Assembly: GCA_035405645.1 (NCBI GenBank)
Contig: DAONJL010000006.1
Coordinates: forward strand, 1 to 10,880
DNA: 10,880 bases
Direction: 5' to 3'
DNA from: DAONJL01 sp035405645 [NCBI: bacterium]
GTDB lineage: Bacteria; JAGOBX01; DAONJL01
Of this stretch, positions 1-6,873 are shown in pieces (the first letter of the stretch is position 1; the number at the start of each line of letters is the position of its first letter). A model generated the notes under the pieces. It ran no database searches, was not told the DNA's origin, and was given only the letters and a program-made list of their open reading frames with translations. Both the position numbers and the translations under genes were made by a program.

Positions 1-1
1 A

Positions 2-91
2 CTTACTATTCGTAATGCTGCAAAGGGGTATACCATGTCTGGGATATTTTCTGTTTTATTAAAAAATATTTCTTATTTTAATTATTTTTAA
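2..91 (+). CDS. possible 3' end of an unidentified gene, cut by the window edge
   Basis: This plus-strand frame is open from the window edge to a TAA at 89-91 and would encode a 29-residue C-terminal tail, including AAKGYTMSGIFSV. It would overlap the 3' end of the convergent transporter gene by about 33 bases. Positions 1-58 are visibly richer in G+C (about 21 of 58 by eye) than the surrounding DNA, which suggests a different gene or possibly an element edge. An alternative on the minus strand is equally open: an ATG at 36-34 starting MVYPFAALRIVS and running off the window, which would put a new gene 22 bases after the transporter stop, but no ribosome binding site precedes it. I recognise neither product and cannot choose between them. 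Confidence 0.25.
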   Translation, partial: LTIRNAAKGYTMSGIFSVLLKNISYFNYF

Positions 92-1327
92 TGTTGAGTT
101 AAAAGAATCAGAAAATGCTGATTTAATGCGTAATTCATTAAATTTTTTAAAGAAAATTAAAAATACAATTAATCGTAAAAAGAAACTAAGGAAAAATAAA
201 AATCTAAAATAATAACCAGAAAAAATTAATTTAATAAAAACTAAATTATTTGTTTCTAAATAAGTTGCAATTTTTCCACCAACATAAGCACCGGATAAAA
301 TACCAATACCATTAAAAAATTGGACTAAAGAAAAACCAATAGCACGATAATGATTTTTTAAAGAATCAAAAATATAATTAGAAGAAAGAAGAGAAAAACC
401 AGCCCAGAAAAAACCAGCATAAATTTGAATGAATAAAATCCAGTAAAAATTACCAGAGAAAACCCAGAGTAAAGGGGCAATGATTATTCCAATAGAAGAT
501 AAAATAATAAAAAATTTATTTCCATATCTATCACCTAATTTACCCCATTTTGACATAGTTAATAATTGAATAACAATAATAATCATAGTAACAATAGTAA
601 ATTGAATATAATTAAATTTTAAATCTTTTAAAACATATACATAAAAAAAAGGACTTGCAACATAAATAGAAAAATTTAAAAAAGCAAGAAAAAAAGCAAA
701 ATTAAAAAAATCAATATTTTCAGGATTTTTGATTAACTCTTTAATTATTTGAAAATATTTGTTTTTTATTTTTATTTTTTCATTTTCAATAATTGGGTCT
801 ATCATTAAATTCAAATATTTAACAGAAAATAATCTTGCAAATCCAGCAATAAAAATAATAATAATAAAACCAGCATATTCAATATTTAATTTTTTAAAAA
901 AAGACAAAAAATAACCAGCAATTAAAATTGAAAAAATTAGAACTATTTGACATTTTCTATTTCTTCTACCAAAGTAAATACCGCGTTCATTTTCATCAAC
1001 AATATCACCCATCATACTATTCCATAGAGGACCTGTAATATTTCCACTTAAAAAATAAAAAATGAAAAAAACAAGAATGATAGAAAAAGAGAGTGATTTA
1101 AAAATTAAAGTTGAAAATGATAATATTATTAAAACAATTGCTTGAATAAAAACACCATACATAACAATTGTTTTTCTTAAGAGTGAATTACCAAATAAAA
1201 AAGAAGAAAATAATTGTAGAAAATTACTTAAAAATTGAGGTATTGATAATAACATTGCAATTTGATTTGATGTTAATTTACAAAATAAAGCAAAAGCAGT
1301 AAAATAATTTTCAGCAAACCCAACCAT
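59..1327 (-). CDS. major facilitator superfamily (MFS) transporter, N-terminus probably frameshifted off
   Basis: This is an inner-membrane secondary transporter; the substrate cannot be read from the sequence. The 422 residues are almost entirely hydrophobic helices with short loops. The loop near residues 105-125 (GDIVDENERGIYFGRRN) matches the usual MFS helix 2-4 region of the type D-x-V-P-x-x-x-R-G-x-Y-F-G. The segment WGKLGDRYGNK at 261-271 is the classic MFS motif A (G-x-L-x-D-R-x-G-x-K). The segment near 310-352 (GFSLLSSNYIFD, then NGIGILSGAYVGG) is typical of the second half of this family. The ATG at 1327 is only the first ATG in frame. Sequence upstream of it still reads like the family's N-terminus (YSIYDGIAYSVM) and continues to an ATG at 1392 in another frame, so this start is probably not the original one. 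No terminator hairpin is visible after the stop at 59. Confidence 0.85.
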   Translation of the reverse strand: MVGFAENYFTAFALFCKLTSNQIAMLLSIPQFLSNFLQLFSSFLFGNSLLRKTIVMYGVFIQAIVLIILSFSTLIFKSLSFSIILVFFIFYFLSGNITGPLWNSMMGDIVDENERGIYFGRRNRKCQIVLIFSILIAGYFLSFFKKLNIEYAGFIIIIFIAGFARLFSVKYLNLMIDPIIENEKIKIKNKYFQIIKELIKNPENIDFFNFAFFLAFLNFSIYVASPFFYVYVLKDLKFNYIQFTIVTMIIIVIQLLTMSKWGKLGDRYGNKFFIILSSIGIIIAPLLWVFSGNFYWILFIQIYAGFFWAGFSLLSSNYIFDSLKNHYRAIGFSLVQFFNGIGILSGAYVGGKIATYLETNNLVFIKLIFSGYYFRFLFFLSFFLRLIVFLIFFKKFNELRIKSAFSDSFNSTLKIIKIRNIF

Positions 1328-1392
1328 AACAGAATATGCAATTCCATCGTAAATTGAATATATTAAATTTTATTTTTAATTTCTTTTTCCAT
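1328..1392 (-). pseudogene. displaced N-terminal codons of the MFS transporter (apparent one-base frameshift)
   Basis: On the minus strand an ATG at 1392-1390 opens MEKEIKNKI and stops at TAA 1365-1363. The transporter frame, read back from 1327, gives NLIYSIYDGIAYSV and meets a TAA at 1372-1370. Adding one base in the A/T run near 1366-1372 would join them as MEKEIKNKNLIYSIYDG, which looks like an ordinary MFS N-terminus. The ATG at 1392 sits about 26 bases from the predicted transcription start, so the promoter position also favours it. Explanations are a homopolymer sequencing or assembly error, a real inactivating mutation, or use of a non-ATG start such as ATA or ATT. No canonical slippery heptamer is in the right frame. 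Confidence 0.6.
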
Positions 1393-1424
1393 ATTTGCAA
1401 TTTTGATTTTTTTAAAAGATAATG

Positions 1425-1454
1425 TTTATAATAATATAATGATTAAATTGTCAA
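1425..1454 (-). promoter_or_regulatory. sigma-70-type promoter of the MFS transporter gene
   Basis: The minus strand has a perfect TTGACA at 1454-1449, an 18-base spacer, and TATAAA at 1430-1425 (TTATAA with 17 bases is the alternative). Transcription would begin near 1418, giving a leader of about 26 bases to the ATG at 1392. In DNA this AT-rich, -10 matches are cheap, but an exact TTGACA at the right spacing is more informative. Confidence 0.6.
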
Positions 1455-1480
1455 TGTTAAAAAATTAAAAGTATTGAAGC

Positions 1481-1506
1481 ATTTCGATTTTTCGAAAAAT
1501 CAAAAT
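1481..1506. repeat. 26-base near-perfect palindrome in the intergenic gap
   Basis: The core GATTTTTCGAAAAATC (1486-1501) is a perfect 16-base palindrome. Flanking ATTT and AAAT extend it to 26 bases, with one mismatched pair (C1485 with A1502). It lies 27 bases beyond the -35 box of the transporter promoter and about 220 bases before the chemoreceptor promoter. It could be an operator for a dimeric regulator or an RNA hairpin; there is no clear T-run to make it an intrinsic terminator. The remaining gap from 1507 to 1725 is very AT-rich and I see no gene or convincing RNA in it. Confidence 0.45.
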
Positions 1507-1725
1507 AAATAATTTATTTTTATACAGATATAATTTTTTAAAATTTTACATCCTGCAAATAAAAAATTATTAAATTCAATTTAAGCAATGTATAGAATAA
1601 TCTTTTTTCATTGTGTCAAGTTTTTAAAATTTATTAAATCATCGTTTAAAACTTTTAAATTCTTTCTCACAATTTTTATTAAAAAAAGTGATTTTTCATT
1701 ACAAAAAAATTTTTTCAAAAAAAAC

Positions 1726-1755
1726 TTGCCAAATATATAATTTTATATTTATAAT
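1726..1755 (+). promoter_or_regulatory. sigma-70-type promoter of the chemoreceptor gene
   Basis: TTGCCA at 1726-1731 is followed after 18 bases by a perfect TATAAT at 1750-1755. Transcription would start near 1762, leaving a leader of about 33 bases. A strong ribosome binding site, AAAGGGG (1781-1787), lies 7 bases before the ATG at 1795. I do not see a flagellar sigma-28 box (TAAA and GCCGATAA), so this receptor may not belong to the late flagellar regulon. Confidence 0.6.
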
Positions 1756-1794
1756 ATTATAAAGTTTATAAAATTTTTAAAAAGGGGATAAAAG

Positions 1795-3591
1795 ATGGCA
1801 ATTGGAATTAATAAGTCTATTTCAAATAAATTGACATTTTTTACAACAATAATTTTTATAGTAATTATTACAGTCATTACAATAATGCATTATCAAACAG
1901 AAATAAGTATGATAAAGAATCAGAAAGAAATCCAGAGAAATTTTTTAAGAGAACGCTCCACAGATTTAGTTAATAAATTTGTTCATGAAACACAAAATGC
2001 AATAATGACTTTTGATTTTACTGGACTTCAAACAAATATAAATAATTTAATAAAAACAAAATCAATTTTATACGGTCATATATTTGATAATAATGGAAGT
2101 ATAATAGTATCAAATGAACAAAATAAAATAGGGACAATAATTCAAAAAGATAAAGAATTAAATGAATTACTAAAATTAAATAGAATAGCGGATAGAACAT
2201 ATTTGAATAAACAATATAAACAGGATACAATAGAATTTATTGCACCAGTTCAAATGTCAGAAACAGAACGATGGGGTACAGTTTTAATTGGAATTTCACT
2301 TGAACCATTAAATGAAGAATTATATAGGTTAGATAAAAAAGTAAAAAATTTAACTAAATATAGTATCATTATTGGTTTAATATTCACAATAATTGGTTTA
2401 ATAATTACAAGAGTATTAGCAAATAAAATTGCTTCACCAGTAGGTAATTTAGCATATATGTTTCAGGATATAGCAGAAGGAGAAGGAGATTTAACAAAAA
2501 GATTAAGTGTAGCATCAGAAGATGAATTAGGTCAATTATCAAAATGGTTTAATGTATTTATAAATAAAATAAATGATATTGTTTTGCAAATTAAAAAGAC
2601 AATTGTTACAGTTACAGGTTATTGTCAGGAATTATTAAATAATTCAGAAATATCATTAAAACATTCACAGATACAAATGAAAAATATTGAGAATATAACA
2701 AATGCACTTGGAGTATTAAATCAAATAATAGAAAAAGTAGCAGCAAATTCAAGCGAACAATCAGAAGCAGTTAAGGAAACAACCAAGACAGTTGATAAAG
2801 TTGTTCAATCAATAGAAAGAGTAGCAAATTATGCTGATAATGCATCAAACTATGGTAAAAAAGCAATTCAAGAAGTTAATGATGGTGTAAAACTAATGGA
2901 AAAAAGTAATAAAGTAATGTCATCAATAGAAAAAGAAGTTGAACGCTCATCAGAAGAAATTCAAAAATTAGGTATTCGAGCAGAAGAAATTGGTTCGATT
3001 GTTAAAGTTATTACAGATATAACAGGGCAGACAAATTTACTTGCATTAAATGCATCAATTGAAGCAGTGCGTGCAGGTGAACAGGGTCGTGGTTTTGCTG
3101 TGGTTGCCGAAGAAGTAAAGAATCTTGCACAACGCTCAGCTGAACAAGCAAAAATAATTACAGATATAGTCAGTGGAATTCAAGATGCTATTTCTGCTGT
3201 GATTAAAAGAATGACGATAACAAAAAAAGTTGTTCAAGAAGGTGCAAAAGCAAATGAAACAGTTACAATGGCTTTTAATACTATTGTTAAAATTGTAAAA
3301 GAAACAAATTCATTGATTAAAGAAATAAGTTTATTAACTGTTGACCAAAAAGCGCATAATAAAATTATTTTAGAAGTAATTGAAAATTTAAATAATTTAG
3401 CATTGAATATTAAAAATCTTACAATAGAACAAACAAATAAAAGTAATGAAGTTATTAAAGGAGCAAATACATTAAAAGAAATAATAATCGAAGGACAGAA
3501 ACGTGCAAAAGAAATATCAGAATCAGCAAATAGTTTATCACAGGAAGCATTAAATTTAAAATATTTAGTTGAGAAATTTAAAACAGCATAA
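1795..3591 (+). CDS. methyl-accepting chemotaxis protein (transmembrane chemoreceptor)
   Basis: This is an inner-membrane chemoreceptor that would bind a ligand outside and control a CheA-CheW kinase complex inside. The 598 residues show the standard order. Helix 1 spans about residues 13-33. A periplasmic sensor of about 150 residues follows (34-186), with a Cache-like feel near 90-170 ([13 protein letters not shown], then a [12 protein letters not shown] strand). Helix 2 spans 188-208, a HAMP domain about 209-262, and a long coiled-coil signalling domain runs to the C-terminus. The hairpin tip is unmistakable near 405-445: [20 protein letters not shown] and then [15 protein letters not shown]. 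No NWETF-type CheR/CheB tether is present at the C-terminus. The ligand cannot be inferred. The stop lies only nine bases before the first ATG of the trp leader peptide, with no terminator of its own in between. Confidence 0.96.
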   Translation: MAIGINKSISNKLTFFTTIIFIVIITVITIMHYQTEISMIKNQKEIQRNFLRERSTDLVNKFVHETQNAIMTFDFTGLQTNINNLIKTKSILYGHIFDNNGSIIVSNEQNKIGTIIQKDKELNELLKLNRIADRTYLNKQYKQDTIEFIAPVQMSETERWGTVLIGISLEPLNEELYRLDKKVKNLTKYSIIIGLIFTIIGLIITRVLANKIASPVGNLAYMFQDIAEGEGDLTKRLSVASEDELGQLSKWFNVFINKINDIVLQIKKTIVTVTGYCQELLNNSEISLKHSQIQMKNIENITNALGVLNQIIEKVAANSSEQSEAVKETTKTVDKVVQSIERVANYADNASNYGKKAIQEVNDGVKLMEKSNKVMSSIEKEVERSSEEIQKLGIRAEEIGSIVKVITDITGQTNLLALNASIEAVRAGEQGRGFAVVAEEVKNLAQRSAEQAKIITDIVSGIQDAISAVIKRMTITKKVVQEGAKANETVTMAFNTIVKIVKETNSLIKEISLLTVDQKAHNKIILEVIENLNNLALNIKNLTIEQTNKSNEVIKGANTLKEIIIEGQKRAKEISESANSLSQEALNLKYLVEKFKTA

Positions 3592-3600
3592 AATAAATAT

Positions 3601-3645
3601 ATGATTAGTAAAATGAAAAAAGAATTTTTTTACTGGTGGTTTTAA
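3601..3645 (+). CDS. trpL: trp operon leader peptide MISKMKKEFFYWWF
   Basis: A 14-codon reading frame ends FFYWWF, with adjacent Trp codons TGG TGG at 3634-3639 and the stop TAA at 3643-3645. A second in-frame ATG at 3613 would give a ten-residue version, MKKEFFYWWF. Tandem rare Trp codons just before a stop, followed at once by mutually exclusive hairpins and a terminator in front of trpE, are the hallmark of ribosome-mediated attenuation. No Shine-Dalgarno sequence precedes either ATG. Translation may therefore be weak, leaderless (a weak TTTAAA, 17-base, TATGAT promoter would start transcription near 3612), or coupled to ribosomes ending the chemoreceptor at 3589-3591. The Phe and Tyr codons could make it sense other aromatic amino acids as well. 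Confidence 0.85.
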   Translation: MISKMKKEFFYWWF

Positions 3646-3734
3646 GAAGACCACCTGAGTTTATATATAGTCAGGTGGTAAAGTCCACCTGCGGAATTAT
3701 ATAACCGCAGTCAGACAAAAGTCTGATGGCGGTT
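3635..3734 (+). promoter_or_regulatory. six-segment trp attenuator (alternating hairpins)
   Basis: Pairing found by hand: 1:2 is GGTGGT (3635-3640, over the Trp codons) with ACCACC (3650-3655), extendable inward by three pairs including a wobble. 2:3 is ACCACCTGA (3650-3658) with TCAGGTGGT (3671-3679), nine pairs. 3:4 is CAGGTGG (3672-3678) with CCACCTG (3685-3691), seven pairs. 4:5 is CTGCGG (3689-3694) with CCGCAG (3705-3710), six pairs. 5:6 is the terminator stem. Each hairpin excludes its neighbours. A ribosome stalled at 3634-3639 leaves segment 2 free, so 2:3 and then 4:5 can form and the terminator is blocked. A ribosome at the stop covers segment 2, so 3:4 and the terminator form. With no translation, 1:2, 3:4 and 5:6 form and transcription stops. 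Confidence 0.85.
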
Positions 3735-3739
3735 TTTTT
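3703..3739 (+). terminator. intrinsic terminator of the trp attenuator
   Basis: ACCGCAGTCAGAC (3704-3716) pairs with GTCTGATGGCGGT (3721-3733) around an AAAA loop. The stem has 13 positions with one A-G mismatch and one G-T wobble, extendable by A3703-T3734. Seven T residues (3733-3739) follow. This is the strongest intrinsic terminator in the window. Its 5' arm is shared with hairpin 4:5, which acts as the direct antiterminator. Being the first terminator after the chemoreceptor gene, it probably also ends that transcript. Confidence 0.9.
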
Positions 3740-3769
3740 ATTATTAAATAATTTATGTGGAGGTGTTCA

Positions 3770-5263
3770 ATGATTTATCCAGAAAAAGATGAATTCTTAA
3801 AATTAGCAAAAAAGAAATCTATTATTCCAATTTATAAAGAATTAATTGCTGATATAGAAACACCAGTTTCTATTTATAGTAAATTTATTGATTATGATTA
3901 TTCGTTTTTACTTGAAAGTGTAGAAAAAGAAAAACAGGTTGGCAGATATTCTTTTATTGGCATTCAGCCAGAACAAATTATTCAATCAGATAATTTATTT
4001 AATACGAAAATAATAACTGGTTTAAAAGAACAAATAATAAAGAATAAAAATCCAATAAATTATATAGATGAAGAAATAAATAAATATGAATATATAACAC
4101 ATAATGAATTACCGCCTTTTACAGGTGGATTTATTGGTAATTTTAATTATGAAATTATGAGATTATTTGAAGATTTATCATTTAATAAACCTGATGAAAT
4201 AAATATACCAGAAATAAATTTAATGTTAGTAAATAAAGTAATTGTATTTGACCATTATAAAAATAAAATTTTAATTATTATAAATGTGAAGATAGATGAA
4301 TTAGAAGAAGCAGAAATGAAATATAATGAAGGAATAGATGAATTAAATTTATTACAAAACAAAATTTTATTTCAGAAAAAGCCATCATTTCTTGAAACAC
4401 AAAGTTTAAATAAGATAAAATCAATAAATAATTTTAAATATAATTATTCAAAAGAAGAATTTATTAAAATTGTTGAAAAAACAAAGGAATATATAAAAAA
4501 TGGTGATATAGTCCAAGCAGTTCTTTCATTACGAATAGGAGGTGAAGTAAATACACCAATATTAAATATTTATCGAGCATTAAGAATAATAAATCCATCA
4601 CCATATATGTTTTTTATCAGAATGAAAGATACTTATTTTGTTGGTGCATCACCTGAAACAATGGTTAAAGTTCAAAAACAAGAATTAACATTAAGACCAA
4701 TAGCAGGCACAAGACCAATAGGTAAAAATAAAGAAGAAGATGAGATGATAAAAAAAGAATTATTGTCAGACGAGAAAGAATTAGCAGAACATACAATGTT
4801 ACTTGATTTAGGAAGAAATGATGCAAATAGAATATGTATACCAGAAACTGTCAATGTTCCTGAAAAAATGCTCATAGAAAAATATTCGCATGTTATGCAT
4901 ATTGTTTCAACTGTTAAAGGTAGATTAAAAGAAAAAGCATCGGTATTTGATATATTAAAAGCAACATTTCCAGCAGGCACAGTAACCGGTGCGCCAAAAA
5001 TTCGTGCAATGCAAATCATTGAAGAATTAGAAAATATAAAACGAAGTTTTTATTCTGGAGGCATTGGGTATATAAGTTATTCAGGTGATTTAGATTTAGC
5101 AATAGCAATACGAACAATGTTAATTAAAAATAAAAAATTTTATATTCAAGCAGGTGCAGGAATTGTTTATGATTCAATACCAGCACGCGAATATGAAGAA
5201 TGTATGAATAAAGCAAAAAGTTTATTTTCAGCAATTAAATTTGCTCAGGAGGGTTTAAGATGA
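3770..5263 (+). CDS. trpE: anthranilate synthase component I
   Basis: TrpE converts chorismate and ammonia (delivered from glutamine by TrpG) to anthranilate, the first committed step of tryptophan synthesis. I start it at the ATG at 3770, six bases after a strong GGAGG (3759-3763), giving 497 residues; an ATG at 3755 lies in front of that site and is unlikely. The tryptophan-binding region is intact: LLES at 47-50 and NPSPYMFF at 275-282, so feedback inhibition is expected. Catalytic chorismate-enzyme motifs are present in order: GASPE (292-296), RPIAGTRPIG (309-318), EHTMLLDLGRND (340-351), FPAGTVTGAPK (400-410) and QAGAGIV (460-466). VQAVLSLR replaces the commoner V-P-S-Q-R form near 248-255. 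The gene follows the attenuator and overlaps trpGD by ATGA, with AGGAGGG at 5247-5253 inside its 3' end, so the two products should be made in step. Confidence 0.96.
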   Translation: MIYPEKDEFLKLAKKKSIIPIYKELIADIETPVSIYSKFIDYDYSFLLESVEKEKQVGRYSFIGIQPEQIIQSDNLFNTKIITGLKEQIIKNKNPINYIDEEINKYEYITHNELPPFTGGFIGNFNYEIMRLFEDLSFNKPDEINIPEINLMLVNKVIVFDHYKNKILIIINVKIDELEEAEMKYNEGIDELNLLQNKILFQKKPSFLETQSLNKIKSINNFKYNYSKEEFIKIVEKTKEYIKNGDIVQAVLSLRIGGEVNTPILNIYRALRIINPSPYMFFIRMKDTYFVGASPETMVKVQKQELTLRPIAGTRPIGKNKEEDEMIKKELLSDEKELAEHTMLLDLGRNDANRICIPETVNVPEKMLIEKYSHVMHIVSTVKGRLKEKASVFDILKATFPAGTVTGAPKIRAMQIIEELENIKRSFYSGGIGYISYSGDLDLAIAIRTMLIKNKKFYIQAGAGIVYDSIPAREYEECMNKAKSLFSAIKFAQEGLR

Positions 5264-6864
5264 TTTTATTAATTGATAATTATGATTCTTTTACTTACAA
5301 TCTTTATCAATATTTATGTGAATTAAATCAACAGGTAGAAGTATATAGAAATGATAAAATAACAATTTCTGATATAGAAAAAATAAATCCTGATTATATA
5401 GTAATTTCACCTGGACCAGGCAGACCAGAAAATGCAGGTATTTGCATTGATTTAATAAAAAAATTTTATACAAAAAAACCAATATTAGGTGTTTGCCTTG
5501 GTCATCAAGCAATTGGTTATGCATTTGGCGCAAAGATTGTTAATGCAAATAAAATTGTTCACGGTAAAACATCAAATATTTTTCATAAAGCAAAATCGAT
5601 TTTTAAAAATATCTCTAATCCATTTAAAGCAACTCGATATCATTCTTTAATTATTGAGAGAGAATCCTTACCTGATGAATTTGAAATAATTGCAGAGACA
5701 GAAGATAATATAATTATGGCAATTATGCATAAAAAATATAATAATTTAATTGGTGTGCAATTTCATCCTGAATCAATTTTAACAGATGAAGGAAAAAAAA
5801 TATTATTTAATTTTTTATATTCAAAACAGCAGGAAACTCAACAAAGTGATTTTAAAGTTTTTTTAAATAAAGTTGTAGAAATGAAAAATTTAGAACCTGC
5901 TGAGGCTAATTCTGCAATGGAAATAATTATGAGTGGTGCTGCTACACCTGCTCAAATTGCTTCTTTTTTAACAGCTTTAAGATTAAAAGGTGAAACAGAA
6001 GTTGAGATTGCTGAATTTGCCAAAGTAATGCATTCAAAAGCAACAAGAATAAAAATAAATAGAGAACCAGTAATAGATACATGTGGAATTGGTGGTGATA
6101 GAAGTCATACTTTTAATATTTCAACTATTTCTGCTTTTGTTATTGCAGCAGCAGGTGGCATTGTTGCAAAACACGGCAATCGTTCAGTTTCAAGTAAATG
6201 TGGTAGTGCTGATTTATTATTAGGTCTTGGTGTTGATATTGATATTCCACCAGAACGCATAGAACAAATAATAAATAAAATTGGTATTGGATTTTTATTT
6301 GCACCTAAATTACATAGTGCAATGAAATATGCTATTGGACCTCGTCGTGAAATGGCTATTCGCACTGTTTTTAATTTACTTGGTCCACTTACTAATCCAG
6401 CAAATGCTAAATATCAATTACTTGGTATTTATGATTTGAATTTAACAGAGAAAATAGGTGCTGTTTTAAAATTGTTAAAAACTAAACATTCTGTTGTTGT
6501 TGCTGGGCTTGATGGGCTTGATGAAATTACATTAACAGGTCCAACTAAAATAACTGAAATTAAAGATGAAGAAATATTTTCATATTATTTTAAACCTGAT
6601 AGATATGGTTTTGAATTGTGTGAACCTGCTGATTTAAAAGGTGGCGATATTATGGAAAATGTTGCTATTGCTAAATTAATTCTTCAAGGAAAAGATAAAT
6701 CACCCAAAACAAATGCTATTATTATTAATGCTGGTTTTGGATTATATATTAGTAAGATTAGCTCTGATTTAAAATCTGCTTTTGAATTAGCAAAAGAAAT
6801 AATTTATTCTAAAAAAGCATATCAAAAATTAGAAGAGTTGATTGAAGAAACAAAGAAAAAATAA
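5260..6864 (+). CDS. trpGD: fused anthranilate synthase glutaminase and anthranilate phosphoribosyltransferase (TrpG-TrpD)
   Basis: This is a bifunctional protein of 534 residues. The N-terminal class I glutamine amidotransferase (about 1-190) hydrolyses glutamine for TrpE: oxyanion loop SPGPGRPENAG (50-60), nucleophile Cys79 in GVCLGHQA, and His169 and Glu171 in GVQFHPES. After a short linker (about 190-200), the phosphoribosyltransferase domain (about 200-534) joins anthranilate to PRPP: CGIGGD (275-280) is the PRPP loop, KHGNRSVSSKCGSADLL (304-320) contacts both substrates, and GLDGLDE (416-422) carries the acidic metal-binding pair. VAGLDGLDE has Ala where many homologues have His. The same fusion order occurs in enterobacteria and Thermotoga. 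Ala codons are nearly all GCA in the TrpG part but often GCT in the TrpD part. No trpC, F, B or A follows; the next gene is convergent, with only nine bases between stops. Confidence 0.96.
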   Translation: MILLIDNYDSFTYNLYQYLCELNQQVEVYRNDKITISDIEKINPDYIVISPGPGRPENAGICIDLIKKFYTKKPILGVCLGHQAIGYAFGAKIVNANKIVHGKTSNIFHKAKSIFKNISNPFKATRYHSLIIERESLPDEFEIIAETEDNIIMAIMHKKYNNLIGVQFHPESILTDEGKKILFNFLYSKQQETQQSDFKVFLNKVVEMKNLEPAEANSAMEIIMSGAATPAQIASFLTALRLKGETEVEIAEFAKVMHSKATRIKINREPVIDTCGIGGDRSHTFNISTISAFVIAAAGGIVAKHGNRSVSSKCGSADLLLGLGVDIDIPPERIEQIINKIGIGFLFAPKLHSAMKYAIGPRREMAIRTVFNLLGPLTNPANAKYQLLGIYDLNLTEKIGAVLKLLKTKHSVVVAGLDGLDEITLTGPTKITEIKDEEIFSYYFKPDRYGFELCEPADLKGGDIMENVAIAKLILQGKDKSPKTNAIIINAGFGLYISKISSDLKSAFELAKEIIYSKKAYQKLEELIEETKKK

Positions 6865-6873
6865 ATAGATATA

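Noticed and set aside
1507-1725. Short inverted and direct repeats such as CAATG...CATTG and runs of TTTAAAA in the gap before the chemoreceptor
   Set aside because: They are short and of the kind expected in very AT-rich DNA; no stable hairpin, RNA gene or CRISPR-like regular spacing is seen.
3565-3605. Promoter for the trp operon in the chemoreceptor 3' end
   Set aside because: Several weak -35/-10 pairs are possible (for example TTTAAA, 17 bases, TATGAT), but in DNA this AT-rich they are expected by chance, so none is listed as a feature.
3601-3739. T-box or TRAP-type control of trp genes
   Set aside because: No T-box bulge sequence and no series of spaced GAG/UAG repeats; the leader peptide with Trp codons and alternating hairpins explains the region better.
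3651-3765. Possible pairing of CACCT in the attenuator with AGGTG of the trpE ribosome binding site (3761-3765)
   Set aside because: Only five pairs over a long distance, and the same CCACCT segments have much better local partners.
4672-5019. A 115-codon open frame on the minus strand within trpE
   Set aside because: It is fully inside trpE, whose protein has every catalytic motif; the antisense frame is a by-product and its translation resembles no protein family.
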